Both the position numbers and the translations under genes were made by a program. Below the pieces are notes generated by a model, which worked only from the letters and a program-made list of their open reading frames with translations, was not told the DNA's origin and did not search any database. This document shows, in pieces, positions 1 to 8,799 of a stretch of 64,000 nucleotides of DNA (positions are counted from its first letter, which is position 1; each line of letters begins with the position of its first letter). The stretch lies in assembly GCA_943912335.1 (NCBI GenBank), contig CALTUD010000021.1, positions 1 to 64,000 on the forward strand. Direction: 5' to 3'. Origin of the DNA: an uncultured Acetobacteraceae bacterium. Lineage in GTDB: Bacteria > Pseudomonadota > Alphaproteobacteria > Acetobacterales > Acetobacteraceae.

Positions 1-672
1 ATCTCCAACGACAATCTGCAGGATCTGAAGACCGGCCAGCTCGTCGGCGCGACGCCCTGGCGGCAGCAGGTGGCGCTTCTGGTCGGCTGCGTCGTGGGCG
101 CGGTGGTGATCCCGCCGGTGCTGAACCTGCTGTATCAGGCGTACGGGTTTTCCGGCGCCCTGCCGCGCGCGGGCATGGACCCGTCGCAGGCGCTGGCGGC
201 CCCCCAGGCGCTGCTTCTGTCGACGCTGGCCAAGGGGATATTCCTGCACCAGCTCGACTGGAGCATGATCCTGTGCGGCGTGGCGCTGGGCGCGATCCTG
301 GTGGGGGCCGATGCGCTGATGCGGCGCGCGGGACGCTCGCTGCCGGTTCTGGCGGTGGGCATCGGCCTGTATCTGCCGCCCACCGTGTCGGTGACGCTGG
401 TGATCGGTGCGGTCCTGTCCTGGCTGATCAAGCGCGGCCGTCGCGGCGCGGCGGAAGACATGCATTCCGGGCGCGGCGTGATGCTGGCTTCGGGTTTCAT
501 CGTCGGTGAAAGCCTGATGGGCGTGGCGCTGGCCGCGATCATCGGCGGCACGGGCTCGGACAAGGCGCTGGCGCTCGTGGGACCGGGCTTCGCGGAGACC
601 GCGACGCTGCTGGGCTTCCTCTGTTTCGTCGGGATCTGCGTCTGGTTCCTGCGCGCGGCGGCGCGGCGGTAG
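1..672 (+). CDS. OPT-family oligopeptide transporter, C-terminal part
   Basis: This is the C-terminal portion (223 residues) of an OPT-family inner-membrane transporter. The frame is already open at base 1, so the N-terminal part lies left of the window. The first residues read ISNDNLQDLKTG and then TPWRQQ, the conserved loop seen in bacterial OPT proteins before their last membrane segments; about five hydrophobic helices follow, ending in a short arginine-rich tail. Family members are proton-coupled importers of short peptides or metal chelates, but nothing here tells the substrate. A GC-rich hairpin follows the stop. The family call is secure from the loop and topology; the specific function is open. 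Confidence 0.85.
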   Translation: MSNDNLQDLKTGQLVGATPWRQQVALLVGCVVGAVVIPPVLNLLYQAYGFSGALPRAGMDPSQALAAPQALLLSTLAKGIFLHQLDWSMILCGVALGAILVGADALMRRAGRSLPVLAVGIGLYLPPTVSVTLVIGAVLSWLIKRGRRGAAEDMHSGRGVMLASGFIVGESLMGVALAAIIGGTGSDKALALVGPGFAETATLLGFLCFVGICVWFLRAAARR

Positions 673-683
673 GCCGGGCGCGC

Positions 684-720
684 GGGGTGCGGGCGGTTTG
701 ACATCCGCCCGGCGCACCCC
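684..720 (+). terminator. GC-rich hairpin after the OPT gene
   Basis: GGGGTGC at 684-690 pairs with GCACCCC at 714-720, and GGGCGG at 691-696 pairs with CCGCCC at 705-710, leaving a 3-nt bulge and an 8-nt loop. It begins 11 bases after the OPT stop codon. There is no T-run, so it may act as a transcript 3' end or a weak terminator rather than a classic intrinsic one. Confidence 0.45.
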
Positions 721-789
721 ATCTCCCCGGCAGGCCGGACCGGTGCGCCTTTCCGCTCCGGTACGGCGACCGCATCGGATGCCGCCGCC

Positions 790-1806
790 ATGATTCCCTT
801 TTCCGTGCTGGATCTTTGCCCTGTCATCGAAGGCAACGAGCCTGCCGACGCCTTTCGCAACACTCTGGATCTCGCACGGCACGCGGAAGCGCTCGGCTTC
901 AACCGCTATTGGCTGGCGGAGCACCACAACATGCCGGGCATCGCCTCGGCCGCGACCGCCGTGGTGATCAATCATGTCGCGTCGGGCACGCGCACGATCC
1001 GCGTCGGTGCCGGCGGGATCATGCTCCCGAACCATTCGCCTCTGGCGATCGCGGAGCAGTTCGGCACGCTGGCCTCGCTGCATCCGGGGCGGATCGATCT
1101 GGGGCTCGGGCGGGCGCCGGGTTCGGACGGGCGCACGATGATGGCGCTGCGACGCGATCCCGCCACCGCCGAGAATTTCCCGCGCGACGTGGTGGAGCTG
1201 CAAAACTATTTCGAGGCGCCGCAGCCGAACCAGCCGATCCAGGCCGTGCCGGGTGCGGGTCTGCACGTGCCGATCTGGCTGCTCGGCTCCAGCCTGTTCA
1301 GCGCGCAGCTCGCCGCCATTCTGGGACTGCCCTTCGCCTTCGCCTCGCATTTCGCGCCGGCGCTGATGGAGGACGCGATCGGGATCTATCGCGACCGGTT
1401 CGAACCGTCAAAGGTCCTGTCTCGCCCTTACGTGATGCTCGGGCTGAACGTATTCGCCGCCGACGCGGAGGAGGAGGCGCAGTTCATCGCCACCTCCGCC
1501 AAGCAGCAGTTCCTGAGCCTGCGTCGTGGCACGCCGGGCAAGCTGAAACCGCCGGTGCGGAGCATGGAGGGTTTGTGGTCGCCGGCCGAGGAGGCGCAGG
1601 TGCGACAGACCCTGTCCACCGCGATCGTCGGCGCGCCCGACACGGTGCGCGACGGGTTGCGCAGCTTCATCGCCCGCACGGGTGCGGACGAGCTGATGAT
1701 CGCAGGCCAGATCTACGACCATCAAAGCCGCTTGCGATCCTATGCGCTGGTGTCGGAGGCGCATCGCGCGCTAGTGGAAGAGGAGCGCGCCGCGAGCCCG
1801 GCCTGA
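790..1806 (+). CDS. LLM-class flavin-dependent oxidoreductase (MsnO8-like)
   Basis: A 338-residue luciferase-like monooxygenase. The N-terminus (LDLCPVIEG, then RYWLAEHHNMPGIAS at about residues 38-52) is the pattern of the MsnO8/'alkane monooxygenase-like' subgroup, which is about this length. The segment HPGRIDLGLGRAPGSD (about 97-112) is the usual flavin phosphate-binding region of these TIM-barrel enzymes, and the C-terminus (TGADELMIAGQIYDH) is also typical. Such enzymes use reduced FMN supplied by a partner reductase; none is adjacent. The physiological substrate is not deducible. It stands alone between the OPT gene and a convergent acetyltransferase gene. Confidence 0.85.
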   Translation: MIPFSVLDLCPVIEGNEPADAFRNTLDLARHAEALGFNRYWLAEHHNMPGIASAATAVVINHVASGTRTIRVGAGGIMLPNHSPLAIAEQFGTLASLHPGRIDLGLGRAPGSDGRTMMALRRDPATAENFPRDVVELQNYFEAPQPNQPIQAVPGAGLHVPIWLLGSSLFSAQLAAILGLPFAFASHFAPALMEDAIGIYRDRFEPSKVLSRPYVMLGLNVFAADAEEEAQFIATSAKQQFLSLRRGTPGKLKPPVRSMEGLWSPAEEAQVRQTLSTAIVGAPDTVRDGLRSFIARTGADELMIAGQIYDHQSRLRSYALVSEAHRALVEEERAASPA

Positions 1807-1873
1807 TCGGCGCGGGCGACCTCCACGAAAGCACCGTCTCGTTCGCGGGTGTTTCCGTCCGGGCCGTCTGATG

Positions 1874-2413
1874 TCAGCGTCCTGCCCGCCCCGCCGCCCA
1901 TTCGCGCCGCAGCAGGGCGTAGCCGACCTCGTCCTGCCAAATCCCATTGCTGAGGCGGCCTTCGACCGACATCTGTTCCAGCCGCATGCCCAGACGCCGC
2001 ATGAGGTTTTGCGAAGCCGTGTTCGTCGCAAGGCAGTTGGCCGTCAGCCGGTGCAGATCGCGTTCGTCGAAGCACCAGTCGATCAGCAGCGACGCCGCCT
2101 CCAGCGCATGGCCCTGTCGCCGATGGCCGGGATGCATCCACCAGCCGATATTGCCCTGCATCGGCTCGCGCTCCGATCGGAACACGCCGACTTCGCCGAT
2201 CAGTCCGGGGATGTTCCGTTTCTCGACGGCGAACATCTGCCAGCCGGGTTCGTCGTCGCGACGCAGCGCCTGGTGTCGGAGGAAGTCGCGTGCGGCGACG
2301 TCGTCGATCGCTTCGAGGGATTGCGCTGCCATCGCGTCCGGATCGTTGCGATAGGCGAGATAATCGGCGAGGTCGGTTTCCGCAGGGCGTCGCAGATGAA
2401 CGGATGGCGTCAT
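1874..2413 (-). CDS. GNAT-family N-acetyltransferase (RimJ/RimL-like)
   Basis: A 179-residue acetyltransferase of the RimJ/RimL branch. It begins with a typical strand (VHLRRPAETDLADYLAYRNDP). The acetyl-CoA binding motif A is visible as MHPGHRRQGHALEAASLL near residues 93-110 (R/Q-x-x-G-x-G/A pattern), and the late motif ATNTASQNLMRRLGMR near residue 130 is the standard asparagine-containing segment. Such proteins acetylate protein N-termini, antibiotics or small amines; the substrate is unknown. The gene converges with the LLM oxidoreductase and is followed upstream by the first copy of the two-hairpin repeat. Confidence 0.85.
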   Translation of the reverse strand: MTPSVHLRRPAETDLADYLAYRNDPDAMAAQSLEAIDDVAARDFLRHQALRRDDEPGWQMFAVEKRNIPGLIGEVGVFRSEREPMQGNIGWWMHPGHRRQGHALEAASLLIDWCFDERDLHRLTANCLATNTASQNLMRRLGMRLEQMSVEGRLSNGIWQDEVGYALLRREWAAGRAGR

Positions 2414-2447
2414 GATGGCTGGGGGATGTCATACATCTTGAAGGGGT

Positions 2448-2564
2448 CTTCTTTTTCTGAAGAAAAAGAAGCAAAAAGACTTTTATCGGTTTGAGGTAAG
2501 CGTTCAGACAACGCACGGAGCCAAACAAACAAAAGTTCTTTGGTTCTTTCTTTCAAGAAAGAAC
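2448..2564 (-). repeat. Two-hairpin intergenic repeat, copy A
   Basis: Two perfect palindromes enclose about 70 bp. The left hairpin (2448-2471) has arms CTTCTTTTTCT/AGAAAAAGAAG; the right hairpin (2543-2564) has arms GTTCTTTCTT/AAGAAAGAAC. On the minus strand the order is GTTCTTTC hairpin, CAAAGAACTTTTGT, variable core, ATAAAAGTCTTTTTG, CTTCTTTTT hairpin, the same order as copies B (26355-26473) and C (47162-47275) on the plus strand. It sits directly behind the surE stop codon, so it may also end that transcript. Confidence 0.85.
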
Positions 2565-2568
2565 ATCC

Positions 2569-3345
2569 TCAAACCCCCGGCAGCACATCGCGCAGCCGCG
2601 CGAAACACGCCTCGTCAGTGCGCTCGAACCGCAACGGCGTCATCGCGATGCCGTGCGCGGCCAGAACCGCGGCTTCGCTGCCGGCCTGATCCAACTGCAC
2701 GCCCCGGAACGGCTTCAGGCGGAACCGGTCCGGCGCATCCTCCACCGCCTCCACGTCGAACCCGCCGAGAAGCCCCGGCCCCTGCTGCGCCAGGGTCGGC
2801 GTTCCCGCCTGTTCCGGCGGACAGTTCGGAAAGTTGACGTTCAGGCAGGCATGGTCGCGCCACAGCGCCAGCACCTCCGGCCGCGCCAAGGCACGGATCG
2901 CATCGCCGGCGAGCGCTTCGCTGGTGTCCCATTTCACCGGGTCGGGATGGCGGAAGGACTGGCTCAGCGCGATCGACGGCACGCCGAGCAGCAGGCCGGT
3001 CATCGCCGCGCCGACCGTGCCGGAAAATACGGTTTCGCGGCCGATGTTCGAGCCGCGATTGATGCCGGACAACACCAGATCCGGCAGCGCGTCACGCAGG
3101 ATGTGCCGCACGCCCATCACCACGCAATCGCCCGGCGTGCCGTCCACGGCGAAGCGACGCGGCCCGTGTTCGACCAGCGCGATCTCGGCGTGGAAGCTCA
3201 GCGCGTGCGACACGCCGCTTCTGTCGCGCGCGGGCGCCACCACCCAGACCTCGCGGGCGAGCGTCGCCGCGACACGTTCCAGGACCAGCAGCCCGGGCGC
3301 GTCGATCCCGTCATCGTTGGTGAGCAGCACACGCTCGAACAGCAT
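2569..3345 (-). CDS. surE: 5'/3'-nucleotidase SurE
   Basis: SurE is a metal-dependent phosphatase that releases phosphate from nucleoside 5'- and 3'-monophosphates in the cytosol. The start chosen here gives 258 residues beginning MLFERVLLTNDDGIDAPG, with the metal-binding Asp-Asp pair in its normal place near the N-terminus, and is preceded by GAGGA 8 nt upstream; longer in-frame starts up to 3408 would add a non-conserved tail. Other family hallmarks are DRSGVSHALS, DGTPGDCVVMG and LSGINRGSNIG (the metal-ligand Asn). The gene follows the efflux operon on the same strand and may be read through from it. Copy A of the repeat follows the stop. Confidence 0.93.
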   Translation of the reverse strand: MLFERVLLTNDDGIDAPGLLVLERVAATLAREVWVVAPARDRSGVSHALSFHAEIALVEHGPRRFAVDGTPGDCVVMGVRHILRDALPDLVLSGINRGSNIGRETVFSGTVGAAMTGLLLGVPSIALSQSFRHPDPVKWDTSEALAGDAIRALARPEVLALWRDHACLNVNFPNCPPEQAGTPTLAQQGPGLLGGFDVEAVEDAPDRFRLKPFRGVQLDQAGSEAAVLAAHGIAMTPLRFERTDEACFARLRDVLPGV

Positions 3346-3421
3346 CGCCCGCGTCCTCGGTTCGGTTTCCCCGGCACCCTGCATCGACCGCCGGACGCGA
3401 TCCGGCAAGCCTTTCCGGCGA

Positions 3422-4861
3422 TCAGCCCGGCTCCGCCGCCTCCCATCCGCCGCCCAGCGCGCGATACAGCGACACCAGATCGGTCGCGAGTTCGGTGTTG
3501 CTTCCGGCGAGCTGGTTGCGCGCGGACAGCAGCGCCGCCTCGGCCGACACCACGTTCAGGAAGTCGGACGCGCCCTGGGCGTAGCGCTGCCTTGCGGCAT
3601 CCAGCGCCGCCTGGTTCTGATCCACCGAGACCAGGATGTCCTTGCGCGCCTGCTGCGCCTCGTTCAGCGCGGTGAGCGCATCGTCCACCTCGGTCCAGGC
3701 GCGCAGCACCACCTGCTGGAAGTCGAGCGCCGCTTCGCGCTGCTGCGCCTTGCGGAGCTGCAGCTGGCCGCGCAACTGCCCGCCCTGGAAGATCGGGATC
3801 GAGATCTGCGGGCCCACCTGATACATGCGCGCCGGCAGGCTAAACGCGTTCGCGGCCATGCGGCCGTCGGCGCCGATCACTCCGGTCAGGGAGATGTCGG
3901 GATAGAAACTGGCCACGGCGACGCCGGTCTGGGCGGTGGCGGCGTGCAGCTTCGCTTCCGCCTCGCGCACGTCCGGGCGGCGACGCGCCAGGGTTCCGGG
4001 CAGGCCGATCGGGATCAGGGCCGGGATCGCCGGCACCGGCTGCGGCGTTTGCAGCTCGGCCTCCAGCGTGCGCGGCGGCAGGGCCAGCAGCAGCCCGATC
4101 GCGTTGATCGCCGCCGCCTGCTGCATCTCCAGCGGCGCCACCGTGGCGGCGATCCCGGCCTGCTGGCCGCGCGCCTGGGCCAGATCGAGCGTGGTGGCGA
4201 CGCCGTTGGCGAAACGCGTCTGCACCAGTTCTGTGTTGCGTTCCGCCAGCGCCAGGGTGGAGCGGGCGATGGCGAGACGCGCCTGGATGCCGCGCAGCTG
4301 CATGTAGTCCTGCGCCAGCTCGGAGATGGCGGCGAGCGCGATGGCGCGCCGATCCTCCACCTGCGCCTGCAGCTGGGCCGTCTGCGCCTCCACCTGACGC
4401 CGCACCCGGCCGAACAAATCCAGCTCCCAGGAAGCCTGGATGCCGTTGCTCCAATCGTCGTAGTCGAGCGGCGCATTGGGCGCGGGGGTGATCAGCGACA
4501 GCAGCCCGGACGGGCTCATGCGCTGGTGGATCAGATGCGACTGCTCGTTCAGGTGCGGCAGCCCCTGGGCGGCGGCGATCCGGCGCGACGCCCTGCCCTC
4601 GACGATCCGCTCGGCCGCCTCGCGCAGGGACAGGTTCTCCTGCACCAGACGACCGACCAGGGCGGTCAGCTCCGGATCCCGGAAGCTCTGCCACCAGCTC
4701 GGATCGATCGGCGCCGTGCTGGTGGTGGCGGGAACCGACGGGTTCTCCCGCCCCCACACGCTGGGCGCCACCACGGCGGGCGGATGGAAATCCGGCCCGA
4801 CCGTGCAGCCGCCCAGCAGAGGCAGCAGGGCCAACAGCCTGAATCGGCGCGTCATCCGCAT
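3422..4861 (-). CDS. NodT/OprM-family outer-membrane efflux lipoprotein
   Basis: The outer-membrane channel of a tripartite efflux pump, 479 residues. It has a lipoprotein signal with lipobox LLGGC (Cys19), followed by TVGPDFHPP, the classic start of the mature NodT/OprM family. Two repeated TolC-type halves follow, including SWELDLFGRVRRQVEAQ (about residues 128-144) and the second-repeat segment LPGTLARRRPDVREAEAKL. It lies 3 bp downstream of the HlyD-type adaptor gene and is the last gene of the MFS-HlyD-NodT operon. Function as an exit duct for drugs or organic acids is inferred from family and context; the cargo is unknown. Confidence 0.93.
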   Translation of the reverse strand: MRMTRRFRLLALLPLLGGCTVGPDFHPPAVVAPSVWGRENPSVPATTSTAPIDPSWWQSFRDPELTALVGRLVQENLSLREAAERIVEGRASRRIAAAQGLPHLNEQSHLIHQRMSPSGLLSLITPAPNAPLDYDDWSNGIQASWELDLFGRVRRQVEAQTAQLQAQVEDRRAIALAAISELAQDYMQLRGIQARLAIARSTLALAERNTELVQTRFANGVATTLDLAQARGQQAGIAATVAPLEMQQAAAINAIGLLLALPPRTLEAELQTPQPVPAIPALIPIGLPGTLARRRPDVREAEAKLHAATAQTGVAVASFYPDISLTGVIGADGRMAANAFSLPARMYQVGPQISIPIFQGGQLRGQLQLRKAQQREAALDFQQVVLRAWTEVDDALTALNEAQQARKDILVSVDQNQAALDAARQRYAQGASDFLNVVSAEAALLSARNQLAGSNTELATDLVSLYRALGGGWEAAEPG

Positions 4862-4864
4862 CGC

Positions 4865-6037
4865 TCAGCGCGCCACTTGCCGGTCGGGCGCCTGTTCCTG
4901 CGCCGCCACCACGTTGGCCAGACCGGTGTGGATGGTGGTTTCCACCGAGAACCCGACCTTGAGCAGACCCGCCAGAGGCTGGTTCGGCAGCACCAGGATC
5001 TTCACCGGCAGACGCTGCACGATCTTGGTGAAGTTGCCGGTCGCGTTCTGCGGCGGGATCGGCGAGAAGGTGGCACCGGAGGCCGGCGGCAGGCTGTCCA
5101 CCACGCCGTTCAGGTCGATGTTGTAGGCGTCCACATGGATCGTCACGGGCTGGCCGATCCGCACATGCCGCAAGGCGAGTTCGCGATAGTTGGCGATGAT
5201 GAACACGCGGTCCATCGGCACCACGGCCATCAAGGGCGTGCCCGGCCCGACATAGTCGCCGACCTGCACGCTGCGCTGGCCGACCAGGCCGTTCAGGGGC
5301 GCGCGGATGGTGGTGTAGCTGAGGTTGAGTTTGGCCTGTTCAAGCTGCGCCCGGTCCGCCTTCACCGTGCCTTCACCGGCCGCGACCTGCTTCTTCAGCA
5401 CGTCGAGCTGCTTGCGCGAGGCGTCCAGCGCGGCGCGTGCGGCATCGAGCTTGGCGCGCAACTCGGCGACCGTGCTGTCGGCCTGCTGTCGCTGCTGGTT
5501 GGTGCCGGCGCCTGTGGCGGCAAGGTTGCCGTAGCGCTTCTGGTCCGCCAGCGCGAAGCCGAGCTGCGCCTGCACCTGGGCGATGTTCGCCTGCTGCTCG
5601 TCGATGATGGCGGGCTGGCGCGCGACATTGGCGGACGCGTTGCCGACCTGGGCGGAATCGCGCGCGATCGCCGCCTCGGCCATGTCGACGGCGGTCTGAT
5701 AGTCGCGCGGATCGAGCGTGACGAGCGGCTGCCCGGCCTGCACCGCCTGGTTGTCGTCGGTCAGCACCGCGTCGACCTGTCCCGACACGCGCGGCGCCAC
5801 GGTGCTGTAATGCACGCTGACATAGGCGTCGTTGGTCCAGGGATCGGGCTTGGGCGCCAGCAGGATGAACAGAACCACGGCGAGGAACGCCAGGATGATC
5901 AGCCCGCCGACGATCCAGGGCCAGACCGGCAGGTTGGGCACCGGCTGCGGCTTGGGCGCGGGCTGCTCCTGCTTGTCGCCCTGCTGGCCGCCCGCGTGCT
6001 GGCCGTCATCTTTCTTCTGGTCGTCCTGGTCGGCCAT
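4865..6037 (-). CDS. HlyD/EmrA-family periplasmic adaptor
   Basis: The membrane-fusion subunit (390 residues) linking the MFS pump to the NodT channel. A charged Gln/Asp-rich cytoplasmic tail (residues 1-38) precedes one membrane helix (about 40-61). Next comes the first half of the biotinyl-lipoyl domain (APRVSGQVDAVLTDDNQAVQ), a long helical hairpin rich in Ala and Gln (about 110-220), and the second lipoyl half (TIRAPLNGLVGQRSVQVGDYV). This is the EmrA layout. It is 12 bp downstream of the MFS gene and 3 bp upstream of the NodT gene, so the three are certainly one operon. Confidence 0.93.
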   Translation of the reverse strand: MADQDDQKKDDGQHAGGQQGDKQEQPAPKPQPVPNLPVWPWIVGGLIILAFLAVVLFILLAPKPDPWTNDAYVSVHYSTVAPRVSGQVDAVLTDDNQAVQAGQPLVTLDPRDYQTAVDMAEAAIARDSAQVGNASANVARQPAIIDEQQANIAQVQAQLGFALADQKRYGNLAATGAGTNQQRQQADSTVAELRAKLDAARAALDASRKQLDVLKKQVAAGEGTVKADRAQLEQAKLNLSYTTIRAPLNGLVGQRSVQVGDYVGPGTPLMAVVPMDRVFIIANYRELALRHVRIGQPVTIHVDAYNIDLNGVVDSLPPASGATFSPIPPQNATGNFTKIVQRLPVKILVLPNQPLAGLLKVGFSVETTIHTGLANVVAAQEQAPDRQVAR

Positions 6038-6049
6038 CGGCGGCGGGTC

Positions 6050-7630
6050 CTATTTCTTCGCGAATTCGAGGCGGGGCGGCAGGGTCCGCACCGGAAGGAT
6101 CAGCAGCACCAGCATCAGCACGCCGGTCAGCCCGGCGAACACCAGATAAAGGTCGCTGACGGTCAGGATCTGGGTCTGCTGGGCCACCATCTCGTTGAGC
6201 CGGCCGAGCGCCTCGGGCGAGGCCGGCTGGCCGTTCGGCAGGAACACCGGCGGCAGGGCGCGGCCGGTCAGCGGTCCGGGAAACGCACCGTGCGGCGCGC
6301 CCTGGAGCACGCCGAACCGCTCCTGGCCGAGCTGGTCGGTCAGGCGCGCGGAATGCAGCCCGCCGCGCCAGCGCTCGACCAGCTGGATCAGCCACAGCCC
6401 CACCCCTTCCGCCACGGCGCGCGGCGTGTTGACCAGCGAGGCCGCGAACGGCCCCTGGGTCGGGTCCTTCACCGTGTTGGTGGCCATCATCAGCAGCGGC
6501 ATCACCACCATCGGCTGGCCGATCCCCTGCATGATCTGCCAAAGATAGAACTGCTCGCGGAACCAGGCGATGGTGCAGAACGAGGCGCCGATGCAGCCGC
6601 CCGCGATCAGCAGCAGGCCGATCCCGCTCCAGATCCGCGCATCGATCTGCGGGAAGTCGAGCAGGAACGCCATCAACGGCAGCAGAACGAGCTGCATCGC
6701 CGCGATCAGCAGCGACACGGTGTAGAACTGCTCCGGTCGCATCCCCTGCACCTCGCGCAGGAAGGTGTTGGGTACGCTCGACGCCGACGGCGCGATCACC
6801 ACGAACAACAACAGCGCCACCGCGCCGTAGGCGAAATTGCGCGTGCTCAGCATCTGCAGTTTCAGCAGCGGGATCTCGACGAACCACTCGTTGACCACCA
6901 GAAGCGGAAGCGAGATCGCGCTGATCACGGCCAGGATGCAGATCAGGTCGGAGTTGAACCAGTCCAGCCGGTCGCCCTGCTGCAGCATGGTGCTGAGACT
7001 GCCGAAACCGAGCAGGATCAGCAGCGCGCCGCGCCAGTTGAACTTGCGGAACCGCTCGTGTTTCGCCGGGTCCTGCGGGATCCCGAACCAGATCAGCAGG
7101 CCGGCTAGGGTGCAGAACGGCACCGCCTCCAGGAACACGAACTGCCAGCCGACCAGATCGGTCCAGAGGGCGGCCATGGAGGTGGCGAGCGCCGGGGTGA
7201 AGGTGGCGGTCAGCGCATACACGGCGAGCCCGTAGAGCCGGATCGACGGTTCCAGCACGCGCAGCGCCGTGGTCATCAGGAGCGGAATGGTGAGGCCGCC
7301 AGACAGGCCCTGCACGATGCGCAGCAGATAGAGCGCGGTCGCATCCGGCGCGTAGGGAATGACGATGGAGGAGCAGACGTTCAGCAGCACCACGAACAAG
7401 GAGAAATGCCGCAGCGAGAAGGTCACCAGCAGGAACGGCGACACCGCCATGCCGAACACCTCGGCGCTGACGTAGAGGCTGTCGAACCAGGTGGCCGGAT
7501 CGTGGCTGAGGCCGAGACCGCCGGAAATGTCGCCGCCGGCGATGCTGGCGACCTGATCGTTGAATTCGGCGCCGATCGCCGCGGTGATCACTCCGAACAG
7601 GCCCAGAAGGGGCCGCAGCTGCACCGCCAT
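6050..7630 (-). CDS. DHA2-family MFS efflux transporter (EmrB-like)
   Basis: A 526-residue multispanning transporter of the 14-helix DHA2 type, first gene of the efflux operon. Features include the early helix with GAEFNDQVASIAGG, the motif-A/B region (LYLLRIVQGLSGGLTIPLLM) and a long hydrophobic array to the C-terminus. The start at 7630 (MAVQLRPLLG) has AAGGA five bases upstream; a start at 7648 would add six residues (MERRIG) but has no clear ribosome site. The protein would move its substrate across the inner membrane by proton antiport into the EmrA-like adaptor. No regulator gene is adjacent and the substrate cannot be told. Confidence 0.9.
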   Translation of the reverse strand: MAVQLRPLLGLFGVITAAIGAEFNDQVASIAGGDISGGLGLSHDPATWFDSLYVSAEVFGMAVSPFLLVTFSLRHFSLFVVLLNVCSSIVIPYAPDATALYLLRIVQGLSGGLTIPLLMTTALRVLEPSIRLYGLAVYALTATFTPALATSMAALWTDLVGWQFVFLEAVPFCTLAGLLIWFGIPQDPAKHERFRKFNWRGALLILLGFGSLSTMLQQGDRLDWFNSDLICILAVISAISLPLLVVNEWFVEIPLLKLQMLSTRNFAYGAVALLLFVVIAPSASSVPNTFLREVQGMRPEQFYTVSLLIAAMQLVLLPLMAFLLDFPQIDARIWSGIGLLLIAGGCIGASFCTIAWFREQFYLWQIMQGIGQPMVVMPLLMMATNTVKDPTQGPFAASLVNTPRAVAEGVGLWLIQLVERWRGGLHSARLTDQLGQERFGVLQGAPHGAFPGPLTGRALPPVFLPNGQPASPEALGRLNEMVAQQTQILTVSDLYLVFAGLTGVLMLVLLILPVRTLPPRLEFAKK

Positions 7631-7845
7631 GCCGATCCTTCTCTCCATCCGGCCGGAACCGGTCGTTCGTCACGTCAACGACGGCACCGACGGCAGGCGT
7701 TCTGGATCGCGCAGGCGAGCGGCTCAGCCCACGATTCGCCTCCGAACCGACCGACGCCCGTTGCAGCGTTTCTTGACCCTATGTGTCTCCGATAGCTTCG
7801 GGGAAGCCCCCCGGCAACAGCCGTGACGCTCACGGAGCCGTGATG

Positions 7846-8799
7846 TCATGGCGTCGGTTGAACGGCGATCCGGTCCACCGGCAGCACCGCCTTCAGCGTG
7901 CCCTGCTTCACCATGAAATCCTGGAATTCGCGATAGCGCGCCACGTCGAGCAGCGCCGGCTCGCTGTCCTGCCGGGGCAGGCTGGCGGTCCAGGCGGCAT
8001 GGTTCAGCTTGGTGTCCAGCTCGGGATGGTCGTGCACGAACGCGTCCCACATCGCGTCCGGGTGGTTCAGCAGCGCGATCGTGCCCTCCTGCAACGCTGC
8101 CATGAAGCGGGGGATGCGCGGGTCCTTGAGCTCGTCGCGACGCGCCAGCACGATCAGCTCGTCATAGAGCGGCACGCCGTGCTCCTCGGGAAAGAAGGCC
8201 CGCGCCTTGAAGCCGCGCTGCTCCAGATCGATCAGCTCGTAATTGCGCATCGCGCCCATGATCGCATCCACGCGATGCGTCATCAGCGCCTGTTCGAGCT
8301 GGAAATTGACGTCGGTGACGGTGACGTCGCCGGGTTTCAGCCCGGCCGATTCCAGCATGCCCTTGAGCAGCGCCTCGTCGGCGGCGCCCACGGAGGCGCC
8401 GATGCGCTTGCCTTTGAGATCGGCCAAAGTGTGGATCGGCCCGTCCGCGGCGACGATGAGGGTATTGAGCGGCGTGTTCTCCAGCGTGCCGACGCGCACC
8501 AGATCGAGTCCGCCTTCGGCCAGGAGCGGCAACTGCACCTGATAGCCGATGCACAGATCGGCCTGATGCGCGGCGAGCAGACGCGGCGGCGAGGCCGGAT
8601 CGGTCGGTGCGATGAAATGGACGTCGAGCCCGTGACGCGCATAGGCGCCGCTGTATTGCGCCGACAGCAGCGCCTCGTGATTCGCGTTCACGAACCAGTC
8701 GAGGATCACGTCGAGGCGTTGGGGCGCCGGATCGGGCGCGGCGACGGCGGGGCGGACGAGAATCAACGCGAGAACCGCGCCGAAAAACAGATTTCGCAT
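7846..8799 (-). CDS. NMT1/THI5-type ABC substrate-binding protein
   Basis: A 317-residue periplasmic binding protein with a signal peptide (cleavage likely after PAVA near residue 20). The mature start, LDVILDWFVNANHEALLSAQ, is the hallmark of the NMT1/THI5-like family that binds pyrimidine precursors of thiamin (ThiY) or related amines. A second typical stretch is TLADLKGKRIGASVG. Its start codon overlaps the stop of the TPP-riboswitch-controlled TonB receptor gene (TGATG), so it is translationally coupled and shares that control. No ABC permease or ATPase gene is nearby, so its inner-membrane partners must be encoded elsewhere. A role in thiamin-precursor uptake is an inference from family plus riboswitch. 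Confidence 0.85.
   Translation of the reverse strand: MRNLFFGAVLALILVRPAVAAPDPAPQRLDVILDWFVNANHEALLSAQYSGAYARHGLDVHFIAPTDPASPPRLLAAHQADLCIGYQVQLPLLAEGGLDLVRVGTLENTPLNTLIVAADGPIHTLADLKGKRIGASVGAADEALLKGMLESAGLKPGDVTVTDVNFQLEQALMTHRVDAIMGAMRNYELIDLEQRGFKARAFFPEEHGVPLYDELIVLARRDELKDPRIPRFMAALQEGTIALLNHPDAMWDAFVHDHPELDTKLNHAAWTASLPRQDSEPALLDVARYREFQDFMVKQGTLKAVLPVDRIAVQPTP

Noticed and set aside
2834..7108. A 1424-codon plus-strand open frame opposite surE and the efflux operon
   Set aside because: It is an antisense frame created by the strong GC bias of the real minus-strand genes; its composition (Arg/Gln/His-rich) and lack of domains are typical of such shadows.
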